Assembly: GCA_016715195.1 (NCBI GenBank)
Contig: JADKBB010000012.1
Span: 43,083 to 107,082, forward strand
Direction: 5' to 3'
DNA from: Candidatus Villigracilis proximus
GTDB lineage: Bacteria; Chloroflexota; Anaerolineae; Anaerolineales; Villigracilaceae
DNA: 64,000 bases
The stretch's first letter is position 1, and each line of letters begins with the position of its first letter. Under the pieces are notes generated by a model, which was given only the letters and a program-made list of their open reading frames with translations, did not search any database and was not told the origin of the DNA. The translations under genes and the position numbers were made by a program. Positions 37,545 through 45,293 of this stretch are shown one piece after another.

Positions 37545-38693
37545 GTGATGTCCGCTTTTGAATTCGCCACCGCAAACCGAATCATCTTCGGGGCGGGAAA
37601 ATTAAATGGGTTAGCCGATCAGCTTGCGGGTCGTGCGAAGCGTGTGCTTTTTGTCTGTGGAAATTCCTCCGATGCGATTCCGCGTGTGAGGGAGATTCTC
37701 TCTGCGCATGAAATTCCCTTCGACGAATTTCACGTTCGGGGCGAGCCGACAGTTGCCACTGCCTCCGAAGGAGCGGACCTTGCGCTTCAACATGGTTGTG
37801 ACCTGGTGATCGGGCTGGGCGGCGGCAGTGTGCTCGACGCCGGCAAGGCCATCGCCGCGCTGACAACGAATCGCGGCGATGTGTTTGATTATCTCGAAGT
37901 GATCGGCAAAGGCCGCCCGTTGACCAACGCACCGCTGACGTATATCGCCATCCCCACCACCGCCGGCACAGGCGCTGAAGTGACGCGCAATGCTGTGCTT
38001 GGTTCGCCCGCGCATGGCGTGAAGGTCAGCTTGCGCAGCCCGATGATGCTGCCCGCGATCGCACTCGTCGACCCCGAGTTGACATATTCCCTGCCGCCCG
38101 CAATTACCGCAAGCTCCGGTTTGGATGCGTTGACGCAACTGATCGAACCGTTCGTTTCTGTCAAAGCGAATCCCATGACCGATGCCATTTGCCGCGAAGG
38201 GATGCGCCATGCGGCGAAGTCATTGCGTTTGGCATATCACAACGGCGCAGATAAATCTGCGCAGGAAGGCATGGCGCTCGCAAGTTTGTTCGGCGGACTG
38301 GCTCTGGCAAACGCCGCACTCGGAGCCGTGCATGGCTTCGCCGGTCCGCTGGGCGGGATGCTGCAAGCCCCGCACGGAGCACTGTGCGCGAAATTGCTTC
38401 CGCTGGTAATGGAAGCGAATATCAAAGCGTTGACTGGTCACGCCGCAATCAAAAGATATGATGAGATCGCCCGCATCGTCACCGGCGATCAAACGGCATC
38501 CGCGCAAGATGGTGTGCAGTGGGTGAGTGATCTGGTGCGTGAACTAAACATCCCATCACTCTCCGCGCACGGAATGAACGAAACCCACATCCCTGAAGCC
38601 GTGCAAAAAACTTTGAGCGCCAGCAGTTATAAAGGGAATCCAATTGCATTGAGCGATGGGGAGTTAAGGGAGATTTTGGAAAAAGCGTTGTAA
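37545..38693 (+). CDS. Iron-containing alcohol dehydrogenase (group III)
   Basis: 382 residues. GGGSVLDAGKAIAAL near 90-105 is the NAD-binding glycine motif, and metal ligands appear as Asp in IALVDPELT and His in GAVHGFAGPLGG and APHGALCA. TTAGTGAEVTRNAVL is a conserved family segment. Family members reduce aldehydes or maleylacetate. It begins with GTG directly after the ABM stop, with ATG one codon later as alternative. Last gene of the lysE operon; no terminator was seen immediately after it. Confidence 0.88.
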   Translation: MMSAFEFATANRIIFGAGKLNGLADQLAGRAKRVLFVCGNSSDAIPRVREILSAHEIPFDEFHVRGEPTVATASEGADLALQHGCDLVIGLGGGSVLDAGKAIAALTTNRGDVFDYLEVIGKGRPLTNAPLTYIAIPTTAGTGAEVTRNAVLGSPAHGVKVSLRSPMMLPAIALVDPELTYSLPPAITASSGLDALTQLIEPFVSVKANPMTDAICREGMRHAAKSLRLAYHNGADKSAQEGMALASLFGGLALANAALGAVHGFAGPLGGMLQAPHGALCAKLLPLVMEANIKALTGHAAIKRYDEIARIVTGDQTASAQDGVQWVSDLVRELNIPSLSAHGMNETHIPEAVQKTLSASSYKGNPIALSDGELREILEKAL

Positions 38694-38716
38694 GAGAGTG
38701 GTCATATTTTTGATAT

Positions 38717-38790
38717 TTACCACGGATAAACACAAATGAACACAGGTTTTTCCTTCCATCCCTTTTATCTGTTTTCATCTGTGGTGAAAA
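38717..38790. repeat. Dyad repeat with ACCACGGATAAACAC-type arms
   Basis: ACCACGGATAAACACAAATG and the downstream CATCTGTGGTGAA form an imperfect long inverted repeat. A similar dyad occurs between groES and groEL (50490-50564). This phrase is common in intergenic DNA of several phyla, according to my recollection. It is likely non-coding. Confidence 0.5.
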
Positions 38791-38847
38791 ATGTCCCATG
38801 AGATTTTTCACCGTGATCTCCGTGGGTTCTGTGGTGAATGCTTTTGT

Positions 38848-38868
38848 TGTGAGCGCGGGGGATTCGAA
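38848..38868 (-). repeat. tRNA-Lys 3'-end copy (T-arm and acceptor remnant)
   Basis: The 21 nt match positions 38929-38950 of the tRNA-Lys 3' region except for one missing G. The rest of the tRNA is absent. It lies about 80 bp beyond the tRNA 3' end, downstream of its terminator. Confidence 0.6.
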
Positions 38869-38892
38869 TATCATCCCTCCTGCGGGGACCAT

Positions 38893-38923
38893 CAACAAAA
38901 AGTCCTTCCAGAAGGAAGGACTT
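38893..38923 (-). terminator. Terminator of tRNA-Lys
   Basis: On the minus strand, AAGTCCTTCC, a 4-nt loop and GGAAGGACTT form a perfect 10-bp stem (38900-38923) followed by TTTGTTG. It lies 7 nt after the tRNA 3' end. Confidence 0.85.
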
Positions 38924-38930
38924 GCTACTG

Positions 38931-39002
38931 TGAGCGCGGGGGGATTCGAACCCTCAACAAATGGCTTAAAAGGCCACTGCTCTGCCATTGAGCTACGCGC
39001 CC
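38931..39002 (-). tRNA. tRNA-Lys (anticodon UUU)
   Basis: A 72-nt cloverleaf on the minus strand. The acceptor stem is GGGCGCG paired with CGCGCTC (one G-T). The D-arm is TAGCTCAATGGCAGAGCA, the anticodon stem GTGGC/GCCAT holds loop CTTTTAA (anticodon TTT), and the T-arm is GAGGGTTCGAATCCCCC-like. The CCA end is not encoded. Its own terminator follows. Confidence 0.95.
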
Positions 39003-39095
39003 ATTTCTAAAGCGGATTGCATTCTATCACGTGAAATTATTTGCGTCAACGTAATAATGACAATTAACACAGCGTCTATTTGGCTGGAGGCAAAA

Positions 39096-39428
39096 ATGAC
39101 AGATGTAAATTATGTAACCGAAGTGGATTTTCAGGAAGAAGTAATCGGATCAGCTCTGCCCGTTCTTGTGGATTTCACAGCTACCTGGTGTCAGCCGTGC
39201 AAAATGATCGAACCCATTGTGAAGCAGCTCGCAGGCGAATGGGAAGGGAAGGTCAAGGTTGTGAAGCTCGATGCTGATCAAAACCCAAACATCATGATGA
39301 AGTACGGTGTCATGGGCATTCCGACCTTGATGCTTTTCAAAGACGGTGAAATCAAGGAACGAATGACAGGTTTTCAGTCAAAGGAAAAATTGGCGGCAAA
39401 AGTCACCACACACATGCTTGCCGGATAG
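39096..39428 (+). CDS. trxA: Thioredoxin with WCQPC active site
   Basis: 110-residue thioredoxin, a cytoplasmic disulfide reductase. VLVDFTATWCQPCKMIEPIV contains the redox motif in the usual place near residue 30, with Gln instead of the common Gly. The cis-proline loop is MGIPTLMLF, followed by a C-terminal helix. The ATG at 39096 is chosen for GGAGG 7 nt upstream; the frame is open upstream but overlaps the tRNA region. The variant dipeptide may change redox potential, since WCxxC residues set it in this family. Followed by a terminator. Confidence 0.92.
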   Translation: MTDVNYVTEVDFQEEVIGSALPVLVDFTATWCQPCKMIEPIVKQLAGEWEGKVKVVKLDADQNPNIMMKYGVMGIPTLMLFKDGEIKERMTGFQSKEKLAAKVTTHMLAG

Positions 39429-39433
39429 TACTC

Positions 39434-39468
39434 ATAGGGTCGAGGCATCTCGGCTCTATTTTTTTTAT
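39434..39468 (+). terminator. Terminator after thioredoxin gene
   Basis: An 11-bp stem (ATAGGGTCGAG with CTCGGCTCTAT, two wobble pairs) with loop GCAT is followed by eight T. Confidence 0.88.
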
Positions 39469-39655
39469 TAATTGGATTCATCCAGAGTACCTGGGTTTTT
39501 AGCTCAAAGTAGTTTACTGCGAGTTACCAAAAAAACAGCGATGCAGGCCAATCAAAAGTCAGTTCAAGCTTCGGGTATGTCAACATTGTTCAGATTCTGT
39601 GGAGCAGTTTTAGGCAAAATAGAGGAGATGCTCCAGCTTTAAAAATCACATTTCA

Positions 39656-39685
39656 TTGACGATTCGCCGTTGAGCATGGTATTAT
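39656..39685 (+). promoter_or_regulatory. Candidate promoter of the infC-rpmI-rplT operon
   Basis: TTGACG at 39656-39661 and TATTAT at 39680-39685 are separated by 18 nt. The start site expected near 39692 would give a leader of about 58 nt. Confidence 0.6.
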
Positions 39686-39700
39686 TCGTCCGCTAAAAAA

Positions 39701-39719
39701 CCAGCCGTGAAATGGCTGG
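39701..39719 (+). promoter_or_regulatory. Short leader hairpin before infC
   Basis: CCAGCC and GGCTGG pair around a 7-nt loop in the infC leader, followed by ATTTGTTT. It could be an attenuator or part of a ribosomal-protein leader. It is short, and no known leader class is recognised. Confidence 0.4.
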
Positions 39720-39749
39720 ATTTGTTTCATAGATAATGAGGAGTAGCAT

Positions 39750-40328
39750 ATCAGCGCCAACGAATTTCGAGTAAATGAGGGCATCCGCGTCGCGGAAGTT
39801 CGCCTGATCGGCCCAGATGGTGGTAATGTGGGCGTCGTGCCGATTCGCCAGGCTTTGCAAATTGCACGCGATGCCGAGATGGATCTTGTGGAGGTTTCTC
39901 CCGGAGCCACACCGCCTGTTTGCCGTGTAATGGATTTTGGTAAATTCATTTACGAAAAGGCAAAGAAGGAACGCGAAGCCAAGAAGACTCAGACCAAGAT
40001 CGAGATCAAGGAAATCCGTCTGCGCCCCAAGACCAACGGAGCTCACCGCGGTTTCAAAGTGGATGATGCACGCCGCTGGCTGAATCAGGGACACAAAGTG
40101 CGCGTCACGATCAAGTTCCGCGGCCGCGAAATGGATTACCCTGAGATCGCGCTTGAAGATCTGCGCGAGATCGTCCAGGACCTTGTGGATGTGGCTGTAG
40201 TTGAAGTGCCGCCGCAAATGGAAGGCCGCACCATGCTTGTGGTTTTGGTTCCTGCCAAAGCTGCGGCAAAGAAGAAGGAAAAGAGCGAGCAGGCCGAAGT
40301 TAAGAGCGAAGCGGCTCCTCAAGCGTAG
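39750..40328 (+). CDS. infC: Translation initiation factor IF-3, ATC start
   Basis: IF-3 binds the 30S subunit, prevents premature 50S joining and proofreads start codons. 192 residues: the N-domain begins NEFRVNEGIRVAEVRLIG, a basic linker (YEKAKKEREAKKTQTKIEIKEI) joins it to the C-domain with the R-GRE motif, and a Lys/Glu/Ala-rich tail ends it. An in-frame TAG at 39744-39746 forces a start after it, and the conserved N-domain begins right away. The only fitting start is ATC at 39750, with GAGGAG 6 nt upstream. The usual start choices (GTG 39828) would delete conserved sequence. Many infC genes use AUU-class starts for self-regulation. Confidence 0.93.
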   Translation: MSANEFRVNEGIRVAEVRLIGPDGGNVGVVPIRQALQIARDAEMDLVEVSPGATPPVCRVMDFGKFIYEKAKKEREAKKTQTKIEIKEIRLRPKTNGAHRGFKVDDARRWLNQGHKVRVTIKFRGREMDYPEIALEDLREIVQDLVDVAVVEVPPQMEGRTMLVVLVPAKAAAKKKEKSEQAEVKSEAAPQA

Positions 40329-40405
40329 TAAAGTTTCAAACAGGTTGATCGTCTGCGGGTGTGGTTAAATCCCGTGGTTAATTTTCTGAAAGGAGTGAAT
40401 TAGCA

Positions 40406-40636
40406 ATGCCTCGCAAAGCAAAGAAATCAGGCAAAATCAAGCTGAAGACTCACAAAGCGACATCCAAAAGATTTCGTTTAACTGGTTCAGGCATACTCGT
40501 GCGAACCAAGGGCGGTAAGAGCCATTTACGCCGTCGTACTTCAGACCGAACCAAAGCGTTATTGAGCGAAATGATCGTAGTGAAGGGTCGTAAGTTCATC
40601 AAACGTATCAAGCGCCTCGCGCCAAACATGGAATAG
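40406..40636 (+). CDS. rpmI: 50S ribosomal protein L35
   Basis: 76-residue basic protein. The start MPRKAKKSGKIKLKTHKATS and the TGSGILVRTKGGKSHLRR stretch are typical of L35, with KTHKAT.KRF.LTGSG as core. AAAGGAG lies upstream of the ATG. It lies between infC and rplT, the usual operon order, and is slightly longer than most L35 proteins (about 64-66 residues) owing to a short C-terminal extension. Confidence 0.95.
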   Translation: MPRKAKKSGKIKLKTHKATSKRFRLTGSGILVRTKGGKSHLRRRTSDRTKALLSEMIVVKGRKFIKRIKRLAPNME

Positions 40637-40742
40637 GATTTATTCCGGTCATCGTCAATTTTTAGTTGCGGCTTTCGGGTGTACGCAACTGGTGTACGCC
40701 TCTGGCGCACCGACGCCCGTGGGTTTGCAGGAGGTATAAGAT
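40637..40742 (+). other. Structured rpmI-rplT gap
   Basis: The 106-nt gap holds GTTGCG with CGCAAC 13 nt later, then a second GGTGTACGCC with GGCGCACC, before the GCAGGAGG ribosome binding site of rplT. L20 is known to autoregulate its operon through rRNA-like structures in some bacteria, so this could be such a site; this is inference. Confidence 0.35.
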
Positions 40743-41084
40743 ATGCGCGTAAAAGGTGGTCCGCAAGGACATCTTCGTCACAAAAAAGTTTTAAAGATCA
40801 CAAAGGGCCAGCGCGGTTCCAAGCATTTGCTGTTCAGACGTGCGAACGAAGCCATGCTCAAGAGCCTGTGGTACGCCACACGTGATCGCCGCGTTCGCAA
40901 ACGCGATCTGCGCAAGTTATGGATCGCCCGTATCAACGCGGCCGCCCGCTTGAACGGCACCACCTACAGCAAGTTGGTGTCTGCGCTCAAGAAGGCAAAT
41001 ATCGAACTCAATCGCAAGATGTTGTCCGATATCGCAATTCGCAATCCGCAGGCTTTCGCCGCGGTTGTGGCAAAAACAAAATAA
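40743..41084 (+). CDS. rplT: 50S ribosomal protein L20
   Basis: 113-residue rRNA-binding protein essential for early 50S assembly. MRVKGGPQGHLRHKKVLKIT is followed by KGQRGSKHLLFRRANEAM and RDRRVRKRDLRKLWIARINAA, the standard L20 core. Strong ribosome binding site (AGGAGG) 6 nt before the ATG. Last gene of the infC operon, followed by a terminator. Confidence 0.95.
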   Translation: MRVKGGPQGHLRHKKVLKITKGQRGSKHLLFRRANEAMLKSLWYATRDRRVRKRDLRKLWIARINAAARLNGTTYSKLVSALKKANIELNRKMLSDIAIRNPQAFAAVVAKTK

Positions 41085-41091
41085 ATGAAAT

Positions 41092-41123
41092 TGGCCGGGA
41101 TTTTTATCCCGGCTAATTTTTTT
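41092..41123 (+). terminator. Terminator of the infC operon
   Basis: GCCGGGAT and ATCCCGGC pair around TTTT, followed by TAATTTTTTT. Confidence 0.9.
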
Positions 41124-41129
41124 AGGGGG

Positions 41130-41135
41130 TAAAAT
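41130..41135 (+). promoter_or_regulatory. -10 box 6 nt before the macro-domain ATG
   Basis: TAAAAT lies 6 nt before the ATG at 41142, with no Shine-Dalgarno in between, right after the infC-operon terminator. Leaderless-type promoter. Confidence 0.5.
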
Positions 41136-41141
41136 AAATGC

Positions 41142-41696
41142 ATGAATACCATTTTGGTTGAACGCAATCTTTCAACAGGCCAGACCCAGCAAATTGTTCA
41201 AGGTGATATCACCATTGAAGAGGTGGATGCCATTGTCAACGCGGCCAATGAACATCTACAGCATGGCGGCGGTGTGGCCTGGGCGATTGTGCGCCGCGGC
41301 GGGGATGTGATCCAGACGGAAAGCGATAAGTGGATTAAGAAACATGGTCTCGTTTCACATGCGCATCCAGCATGGACTTCGGGCGGGGCACTGCCTGCGA
41401 AATACATTATCCACGCTGTGGGCCCAGTTTGGGGCGATGGCGATGAGGATAAAAAACTTGCAGATGCGGTCACTGGTTCTCTGCGTGTAGCAAGTGAGTT
41501 GAAATGCGCATCTATTTCCATGCCAGCCATTTCAACCGGAATATTTGGCTTTCCAAAAGACCGCGCGGCGAAGATCATTTTTTCTGCCATTGAAAAATAT
41601 TTTATAAATACACAAGATTCAACGCTGAAAAATATTCGTATTGTTTTATTTGATGATGCCACCATTCAGCCTTTCCTAAAAGTATGGGACAGTTAA
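41142..41696 (+). CDS. Macro domain protein (ADP-ribose binding)
   Basis: 184-residue macro domain. GDITIEEVDAIVNAANEHLQHGGGVAWAI gives the ligand loop (NAAN and GGGVA), and SMPAISTGIFGFPKDRAA is the second phosphate-binding loop. Such proteins bind or hydrolyse ADP-ribose derivatives or O-acetyl-ADP-ribose. An extra helical segment (SDKWIKKHGLVSHAHP) resembles those of the YmdB/archaeal group. Followed after 5 nt by the rRNA methyltransferase gene, with which it could be co-transcribed. Confidence 0.9.
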   Translation: MNTILVERNLSTGQTQQIVQGDITIEEVDAIVNAANEHLQHGGGVAWAIVRRGGDVIQTESDKWIKKHGLVSHAHPAWTSGGALPAKYIIHAVGPVWGDGDEDKKLADAVTGSLRVASELKCASISMPAISTGIFGFPKDRAAKIIFSAIEKYFINTQDSTLKNIRIVLFDDATIQPFLKVWDS

Positions 41697-41701
41697 TTTC
41701 C

Positions 41702-42485
41702 ATGATTACCTCCACGCACAACCCGAAGTTAAAACTAGTCCGCGCTTTGCTGGGGCGGGCAAAAGAACGCCGTGATGCGGGCGCATTTCTCGCGGAAGGA
41801 ATCCGCCTTGTAGAAGAAGCGGCCAGTTCAAACTGGCCGATGCGATTTGTGTTGTTTGACGAAACGCTGAATGAAAGAGGGAGATCACAGGTCGAAGCCT
41901 TAAAGTCGCGCGGTGTGGACGTTGAGGAAGTTTCCTCGAGTTTGATGAAGTCATTGAGTGATACAGAATCTCCGCAGGGAATTCTGGCTGTCCTCAACGA
42001 ATTCCAACTCCCGATTCCCAACTCCCCGAACTTTATTCCTCATTCCAGATCAAATCCGTGACCCTGGTAATTTGGGAACTTTGTTGCGTACTGCGGCTGC
42101 GACCGGTGTGCAGGCTGTGCTGCTTCCGCCTGAAACAGCGGATGCATTTGCGCCGAAGGTGGTCCGCTCGGGGATGGGCGCACACTTTAATTTGCCGATC
42201 CATTCTTTAACCTGGGATGAGATAGATCAAATTGTAAAGACGGCAGGTTTGCAGGTTTTTATCGCAGACATGGACGGTCAATCGTGTTGGGATATTAACT
42301 TGAGCCAGCCGGTTGCGCTGGTCATCGGTGGGGAAGCGGATGGCGCGAGTGAACAGGCACGTGGACTGGCGCATGGAAAGATCAGCATCCCAATGCCCGG
42401 GCAGGCAGAATCGCTGAATGCGGGTGTTGCGGGAAGTATATTAATGTTTGAAGTGATACGACAAAGACAACCTAAAAAGAGTTAA
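41702..42485 (+). CDS. SpoU/TrmH-family RNA 2'-O-methyltransferase (one frameshift)
   Basis: About 261 residues after removing one base near 42016-42025. The N-terminal substrate-binding part starts MITSTHNPKLKLVRALLG and includes FLAEGIRLVEEA. The join gives LPIP followed by LFLIPDQIRDPGNLGTLLRT, the SpoU motif 1. The C-terminus has VALVIGGEADGASEQA (motif 2) and IPMPGQAESLNAGVAGSILM (motif 3), so the trefoil SAM-binding knot is complete. Predicted to methylate ribose in rRNA or tRNA. ATG at 41702 is preferred over 41684 because the latter lies inside the macro gene and adds non-family residues. Confidence 0.88.
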
Positions 42486-42494
42486 AGAGGAATT

Positions 42495-43121
42495 ATGAGC
42501 AAGTTATGCAGTCAGGTACATTTATTATTTTCTTCGAAACAGGCGATCCAATTCCCTTTTAATCCTTCAAAGCTGCCGAAGAATGGGATCTATGTTTTGT
42601 TTGAAGATGGAGAGACAGCACACGGAACAAAAAGAATTGTCCGCGTGGGAACGCATACGGGAGATGACCATTTACGTTTGCGTTTGCGTAATCACTTTAT
42701 GCAGGATAGCAAAGACCGCAGCAGCTTTCGTAAAATGATCGGCAGTGCTTTATTACAGCGCGAATCCGATCTGTTTTTGCAGCAATGGGAATTGGACTCA
42801 TCCACTCAGGAAGCCAAAGAGAAAAATGTAAATATTGATCTCAAACGATTAGCGGAAGTTGAAAATAAAGTAACCGAATATATCCAAAAACATTTTCAAC
42901 TCGGTGTGATCGAGGTGAAAGAAAAGACAGACCGCCTTGAGTTGGAGTCGAAGATCATTTCAACGATCTCAAGATGTGAAGAGTGTAAACCGTCTGCAGG
43001 ATGGCTGGGGTTGCAGTCACCAAGAGAGAAAATCCGTGAGAGCGGACTTTGGCTGACGAATGAGCTTTATAAGACACAGCTTGTTGAAGCTGATATTGAA
43101 AAACTTAAATCCTTTGGGTGA
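42495..43121 (+). CDS. GIY-YIG-like nuclease-fold protein
   Basis: 208 residues. PKNGIYVLFEDGE followed by RIVRVGTHTGDDHLRLRLRNHF fits a GIY-YIG core in which the second motif is R-V-G. KDRSSFRKMIGSALL and the later ELESKIISTISRCEECKPSAGWLG supply the expected Arg and Glu. The C-terminal SPREKIRESGLWLTNEL is conserved in related hypothetical proteins as I recall them. It is likely a nuclease or an inactive relative; no substrate can be named. Placed 9 nt after the SpoU gene and 6 nt before DUF711, so it is part of a + strand run. Confidence 0.65.
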   Translation: MSKLCSQVHLLFSSKQAIQFPFNPSKLPKNGIYVLFEDGETAHGTKRIVRVGTHTGDDHLRLRLRNHFMQDSKDRSSFRKMIGSALLQRESDLFLQQWELDSSTQEAKEKNVNIDLKRLAEVENKVTEYIQKHFQLGVIEVKEKTDRLELESKIISTISRCEECKPSAGWLGLQSPREKIRESGLWLTNELYKTQLVEADIEKLKSFG

Positions 43122-43127
43122 GATATT

Positions 43128-44336
43128 ATGAAAATCCGTTCAATCACTTATTTTTTGAATCCGAAATATCCGCTTGATGAGAATGCCTTGCGCAAGGCTG
43201 GTGATTTTCTAGCGCAGGCCAAATCCACTTATGAGGCGGCGGGATATGAAGTGCAGACGACCCGTCTGGCGACGATTCCGTTTCCGGTGCTGCTGCATGG
43301 CAGGCTCGAAGAGACTCCGCTTTTCGCGCAGAAAATGTCTGAGATGTTGAAGCAGATCGGAGTTGCGTATGCGGCGCTGGGTCCGGCGTTGATCGAATTT
43401 CCGCAGAGTTATGAAGTCATCCCCGAAGCCATATCCGCAAGTGAAAATATTTTCTTCGGCGGCGTGATGGCAGATAAGAAGAACGGCATCTCGCTTCAGG
43501 CGATCAAGGCTTGCGCAAAGATCATGCAGCGCGCATCCACGATCACAGCGGATGGATTTTCCAATTTGCGATTTGCAGCGCTGGCGAATGTGCGAGCGGG
43601 CGCGCCGTTTTTTCCCGCAGCGTATCTTGATGGTGACGTGCCCGCGTTTGCAATTGCAACTGAGGCGGCTGATCTGGCAGTGAATGCGTTTGCTGAAAAT
43701 CGGACGTTGGATGATGGACGGCGCAGGTTGATCTCTGAAATTGAGAAGCATGGACAGGCGATTGCCCAGATTGCAAATACTGCGCTGCCTTATAAAAAAT
43801 TTGTTGGCATTGATTTTTCATTCGCGCCTTTTCCTGATGATGCGCATTCGCTGGGCCGCGCCGTGGAAAATTTAGGCGTTCCGAAAATTGGGTTGCATGG
43901 TTCGCTGGCTGCCGCTGCAATTTTGACCGAAGCCGTTGACCGCGCTGATTTTCCTCACACGGGTTTCAGCGGATTCATGCAGCCGGTGCTTGAAGATTCT
44001 GTCCTCGCGCAGCGCGCGGCGGAAGGAACCTTAACGATAAAAGATGCCCTGCTTTATTCTGCGGTGTGCGGCACCGGGCTGGATACAGTTCCGCTGGCGG
44101 GAGATACGACCGCCGAACAGATGACACCGCTGCTGCTGGATCTATCCGCGCTGGCGATGCGACTGGACAAGCCGCTCACTGCACGGCTGATGCCTGTTCC
44201 CGGTAAAAAGGCAGGGGACGCCACTGAATTTGACTTCACCTTCTTTGCCAACAGCCGCGTGATGGCTCTTGATTCTGAGCCGTTAAACATGCCATTAGGC
44301 GGCAATGAAAGTTTTGCACTTAAAGAAAAACGCTGA
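43128..44336 (+). CDS. DUF711 family protein (PFL-like fold)
   Basis: 402 residues of the UPF0210/DUF711 type, with a start of IRSITYFLNPKYPLDENALR and segments SASENIFFGGVMADKKNGIS and VCGTGLDTVPLAGDTT typical of these proteins. The fold is related to pyruvate formate-lyase-like barrels, but the activity of DUF711 proteins is not established. The internal FVGIDFSFAPFPDDAHSLGRA is another conserved stretch. The C-terminus lies within a perfect bidirectional terminator shared with the convergent minus-strand operon. Confidence 0.85.
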   Translation: MKIRSITYFLNPKYPLDENALRKAGDFLAQAKSTYEAAGYEVQTTRLATIPFPVLLHGRLEETPLFAQKMSEMLKQIGVAYAALGPALIEFPQSYEVIPEAISASENIFFGGVMADKKNGISLQAIKACAKIMQRASTITADGFSNLRFAALANVRAGAPFFPAAYLDGDVPAFAIATEAADLAVNAFAENRTLDDGRRRLISEIEKHGQAIAQIANTALPYKKFVGIDFSFAPFPDDAHSLGRAVENLGVPKIGLHGSLAAAAILTEAVDRADFPHTGFSGFMQPVLEDSVLAQRAAEGTLTIKDALLYSAVCGTGLDTVPLAGDTTAEQMTPLLLDLSALAMRLDKPLTARLMPVPGKKAGDATEFDFTFFANSRVMALDSEPLNMPLGGNESFALKEKR

Positions 44337-44354
44337 CCACAGGTCAGCGTTTTT
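44326..44354. terminator. Bidirectional terminator between DUF711 and the HTH-DUF2087 operon
   Basis: A perfect 13-bp inverted repeat (AAAAACGCTGACC with its complement) with a 3-nt loop carries A/T runs on both sides, so it can stop transcription from both directions. Confidence 0.92.
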
Positions 44355-44355
44355 C

Positions 44356-44910
44356 TTATTCGCGCCAGTAATCTCCGCCTCCGCCTTCGCGTTTCATTAA
44401 TCCATACCCGACTAATTCACGCCGTAAGCTGGCTGTGTCTTCATGGTACCGGCTCAGTATTTCATTTACCTTTTTCTCACTATATTTTTTATTGATCTCA
44501 AAAGCCTGCACTACATATCGCAGAACTGCTTCCAGTTTTTTGCGCTGGGCCGGGATGGTTTTCAGACTGCCGTCTTTACGTGAATAGTCTGCAATAACTT
44601 TTTGATCATAGGCATTGGCGTTTACATCTACAACAGATGCGGCGAGGTTTTCCTGCGAGAACAGATTTTGTGATTTGCTTTGCAGTGCTTTTTCATCGAG
44701 TTGATACACGTTGTAGTAACTTTCTGTCCTTGCGCTGACCAGTCCGATCTGCGCAAGTTTTGCAAGATGATGTGAAACCGTGGATGGTTTGAGATCAAGC
44801 AGGGCGGCGAGTTCCTCCACGCTGTAGGGCTGCTGCGCCAACAAGCCAACGATCTTGAGGCGATTTGCATCTGCCAGGGCTTTGAAAAAAGTGACAACTT
44901 CATCGCTCAT
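44356..44910 (-). CDS. ArsR-type HTH regulator with DUF2087 domain (copy B)
   Basis: 184 residues. The N-terminal winged helix has FFKALADANRLKIVGLLAQQ and the recognition-helix region LKPSTVSHHLAKLAQIGLV, as in ArsR-family repressors. The C-terminal DUF2087 region is SEKKVNEILSRYHEDTASLRRELVGYGLM. There are no obvious paired cysteines for metal sensing. It is the third gene of the operon, starting 14 nt after the GIY-YIG stop with GGAGAAATAAC as ribosome binding site. It shares clear homology with copy A, so one gene is probably a duplication of the other. A perfect terminator follows. Confidence 0.85.
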   Translation of the reverse strand: MSDEVVTFFKALADANRLKIVGLLAQQPYSVEELAALLDLKPSTVSHHLAKLAQIGLVSARTESYYNVYQLDEKALQSKSQNLFSQENLAASVVDVNANAYDQKVIADYSRKDGSLKTIPAQRKKLEAVLRYVVQAFEINKKYSEKKVNEILSRYHEDTASLRRELVGYGLMKREGGGGDYWRE

Positions 44911-44924
44911 GTTATTTCTCCATA

Positions 44925-45293
44925 TCAGGCTTCACGTATCTTTTCATTAATGTTGTAACCGCGTTCCCCAAAAGGTTGCAATTCTTCCAGCCAGATCTGT
45001 TCCAACAGGGTCAATTCATCTTTTAGGTTAAAGTTTGGGTCGTCTTTGATCTTTACTTCTTCCAGAATTTCGAAGACAAAACCATCCGGCCCGAATTCGT
45101 CCCAGTCTTTTTGCAGTGCTTTATTGGTATGACTTCCAATTTTGAGCATAAACTTGTGGCGATTCAATGGTCCTTCGAGGTTCAGGCTGCTTCCCAGCAG
45201 TATCCTGCCATTTATCTTGTTTTTCACCTGATAGACTCCAGCAGGGATAGACCGCTCTTTGTATTCCCGGTGAATGTCTTTTCTGGTTTTCAT
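44925..45293 (-). CDS. GIY-YIG family protein between two HTH-DUF2087 genes
   Basis: 122 residues. AGVYQVKNKINGRILLGSS gives the GVY and LLG forms of the two signature motifs, and EGPLNRHKFML supplies the conserved Arg/Asn region. The canonical second tyrosine is replaced by leucine (LLG), so nuclease activity is uncertain. The C-terminal LLEQIWLEELQPFGERGYNIN resembles small GIY-YIG proteins found beside DUF2087 regulators in Firmicutes, as I recall. ATG at 45293 overlaps the stop of copy A by 4 nt and has GGAGAG upstream. An alternative start at 45305 is possible. Confidence 0.75.
   Translation of the reverse strand: MKTRKDIHREYKERSIPAGVYQVKNKINGRILLGSSLNLEGPLNRHKFMLKIGSHTNKALQKDWDEFGPDGFVFEILEEVKIKDDPNFNLKDELTLLEQIWLEELQPFGERGYNINEKIREA

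Noticed and set aside
38694..39095. Integrated mobile element at tRNA-Lys
   Set aside because: The tRNA 3' copy suggests a site, but only 80 bp separate the copies and no integrase or other mobile gene is near.
43209..43751. Open reading of 180 codons opposite DUF711
   Set aside because: A shadow frame rich in Arg, Cys and His, without start signals, inside a clear gene on the other strand.
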